Notes under the pieces: model-generated
Databases searched by the model: none
What the model was told of the DNA's origin: nothing
The model's input: the letters and a program-made list of their open reading frames with translations, nothing else
Part shown: positions 61,813 through 64,000 of the stretch, in pieces
How the letters are laid out: each line of letters begins with the position of its first letter
How positions within the stretch are numbered: the stretch's first letter is position 1
NCBI GenBank assembly: GCA_019914995.1
Contig: CM034126.1
Location: forward strand, 4,903,001 to 4,967,000
Length of the DNA stretch: 64,000 bases
DNA from: Acanthochlamys bracteata
Taxonomy: Eukaryota > Streptophyta > Magnoliopsida > Pandanales > Velloziaceae
Direction of reading: 5' to 3'
Position numbers and translations under genes: made by a program

Positions 61813-63949
61813 ATGGGTACGCCGGCGGTTCATATGGAAGGAGTACTTCTCCTTCTGTTGTCGTTGTTGTTCGCCGGTTCGGTTGTCGCTGATCAGTCTG
61901 GTAGTGTTACGTACGATGCCCGATCGCTTATCATCAATGGCAAGAGGGAGCTTCTCTTCTCCGGCTCTGTCCATTACACGCGCAGTACTTCTGACGTAAG
62001 TACCAGTGATCCTCAATTACAAGGGAAAAATATACATCTCAATACACGCACTTACGATAAAAGTAGAACCTATAGAATAAACGTTTCTTGATCTGTATGT
62101 ATACAATGCGATAATGTTTGAACGCGTGTGTTTTCTGTTTGATAATGTGTGAATATGATTGAGTGTTAGATCACTACTTAATTAATTTGTCGTTCTAATT
62201 TTTCTTGCGGAATATAAATAGATGTGGCCGGTGATCTTGAAGAAAGCCAGAGCTGGTGGCCTGAACACCATCCAGACCTATGTCTTCTGGAACGCGCATG
62301 AGCCTAAGGAAGGAGAGGTGAACATGCATGAGAAGACATGCGTTTTTCTGACGGACTGATCACCTGATTCACTAATTTCTAAGCTGTCGTATTTGTCCAT
62401 GATTCAAATCTTAAAGATTAATTGGATGATCTATGCATGCAGTACAACTTTGAAGGCAACTATGACTTGGTGAAGTTCATCAGGTTAATCCAACAGAACA
62501 GAATGTACTGCATTCTCAGAATTGGACCTTTCATCCAGGCAGAATGGAGCCACGGGTAGAATTGATGATTTTTCAATACATATTTCTCATAGAGATGTTG
62601 CTCTTATCATTTGCATGGTTAGATTTTCTGACCTGATCAATGTATGCATTTGATTTATTTGTTTCAGAGGTTTCCCCTTCTGGCTAAGAGAGGTTGCCAA
62701 CATTACTTTCCGTACCGATAATCCTCCCTTCAAGGTAAGTTAATCAAATCAAGTTCTGAATCAGTCATGTAACTTTTTTTGTGGGTTTGTATTTGGCTTG
62801 AATTGAGTATCTTGTGTTATGCAGCATTATATGGAGAAGTTCACAAGGTTCATTGTGGACAAGATGAAGGCTGAGAAGCTGTTTGCCCACCAGGGAGGCC
62901 CTATTATTCTTGCACAGGTTGGATTGCATTGTTCATATGATCAGTAATCCTTCAATTTTCTCTTGAAAATCATAGAAACAAATTAACTCATGGGAAATGA
63001 TTGATTGGTCACAGATTGAGAATGAGTACAATATGGTTCAGCCTGCTTTCCGTGATGGCGGAGATAGATACGTTAAGTGGGCAGCAGAGATGGCTCTTAG
63101 CACTGGTGCCGGACTCCCATGGATGATGTGCAAGCAGAGGGATGCTCCTCCTCCAGTGGTGAGTTCTCTTTATGGTCACTTGTGGTTTTTCCCGATTATA
63201 TCATTTGCCGATAAGGTAATTATCATTTGTTTGGGTGTGAACATTCAGATCAGTGCATGCAATGGAAGGAATTGCGGAGATACATTCCCTGGACCAAACA
63301 GTCCTACAATGCCCATCCTCTGGACTGAGAACTGGACTGCACAGTACGAATACTCCCTATTCTTCAAAATTTCGTTCATGGTTAGACCATGAAGACTTTC
63401 ATAAATAGTTATGCATAATGAATGTTTGATTATTGCAACTATTTATTCATCAGGTACCGAGTGTTTGGTGATCCGCCATCACAGAGGTCTGCAGAAGATC
63501 TTGCATACTCTGTTGCTCGCTTCTTCTCAAAGAATGGGTCGCTTGTGAACTACTACATGGTACTAACAACATTCTGATCATTTTCCTCAGACTTTAATTC
63601 AAATATCAATAATTCCAAGAACAAATTTGTATTTTTACAATGCCTGCTTTTGCACAGTATCATGGTGGTACCAACTTCGGAAGGACTGGTGCTGCTTTCG
63701 TGATGACTCGTTACTACGATGAGGCACCACTTGATGAATACGGTAAATCGAAGATAAAATCCGTATGCACCTGATATGTTACATTATACGACATAAACTA
63801 ATAAAAGCTAATCAATGCGCTTTCATATAGGCCTGGAGAAGGAGCCAAAATACGGTCACCTTAGAGACCTTCACCGTGCACTTAGATTGTCAAGGAAGGC
63901 AATCCTCAAGGGTGACTACTCAGTAGAGAACCTCGGAAGAGATATTGAG
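61813..63949 (+). CDS. BGAL13: Beta-galactosidase, GH35 (BGAL11/13/14 type), 5' part, cut by window end
   Basis: Cell-wall exoglycosidase that removes terminal beta-galactose. Ten exons are in the window: 61813-61995, 62222-62317, 62443-62555, 62668-62734, 62825-62917, 63015-63158, 63249-63343, 63454-63559, 63658-63742 and 63831-63949; the last ends at a donor and the gene continues outside. An N-terminal signal peptide ([17 protein letters not shown]) sends it to the apoplast. GH35 features are [28 protein letters not shown], acid/base Glu in [13 protein letters not shown], nucleophile Glu in WTENWT, and [28 protein letters not shown] and [18 protein letters not shown] place it in the BGAL11/13/14 group, many of which are pollen-expressed. 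Two in-frame ATGs (61813, 61834) could start; the second gives the more standard signal peptide. A lectin-like C-terminal domain cannot be judged. Confidence 0.93.
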
Positions 63950-64000
63950 GTATGAATCAATAACATCTTGCAAAGCAAAGCTATAAGACAATTAGTAAAG

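Noticed and set aside
1..64000. tRNA, rRNA, CRISPR array or bacterial-type operon
   Set aside because: No cloverleaf-like sequence, rRNA core or regularly spaced repeats were noticed, and all genes are intron-containing plant genes. A tRNA scan was not possible, so a single tRNA could have been missed.

Overview
This is a 64 kb piece of a flowering-plant nuclear genome. Genes are split by many short GT-AG introns, intergenic DNA is very AT-rich, and there are plant-type hAT and Tourist-like elements. Every gene belongs to a plant family: ERD7, kinesin KIN-6, peroxisomal APX, RAD17, plant synaptotagmin, ABCB transporter and GH35 beta-galactosidase. No bacterial, organellar or viral genes were seen. 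Exon coordinates come from hand splicing, checked for reading-frame continuity and family alignment; introns and UTRs have no transcript support.

Layout, left to right. (1) 1-2320, minus: 5' part of an ERD7-like senescence/dehydration protein, cut by the window edge. (2) 2321-2750: a short divergent promoter with two G-box/ABRE cores. (3) 2751-16972, plus: a KIN-6 kinesin of about 32 exons whose tail contains two separate tandem exon duplications. (4) 17301-24269: a transposon-rich gap with an 856 bp hAT-type MITE and a 4.97 kb hAT element carrying a broken transposase. (5) 25687-46783: three genes all on the minus strand: membrane-anchored ascorbate peroxidase (APX3 type, 290 aa), the checkpoint clamp loader RAD17 (625 aa) and synaptotagmin 2 (537 aa). 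(6) 46784-53680: an AT-rich gap with a 294 bp Tourist-like MITE, a decayed hAT MITE, and two abutting Tourist-like MITEs that split an apparent LTR remnant. (7) 53681-58879, plus: a complete ABCB13/14-like transporter (1258 aa). (8) 58880-61812: intergenic DNA with another hAT MITE. (9) 61813-end, plus: the 5' part of a BGAL11/13/14-type beta-galactosidase.

These genes do not form one pathway. They are ordinary plant housekeeping and stress genes that happen to be neighbours. KIN-6 and SYT2 together recall Arabidopsis At1g20060 and At1g20080 (from memory), so part of the order may be ancestral. I found no convincing new multi-gene system. The most unusual structures are the repeated duplication of exon pairs in the KIN-6 tail, probable GC-AG introns in APX3 and SYT2, the back-to-back MITEs sharing one TTA, and a perfect 40 bp palindrome inside the hAT element.
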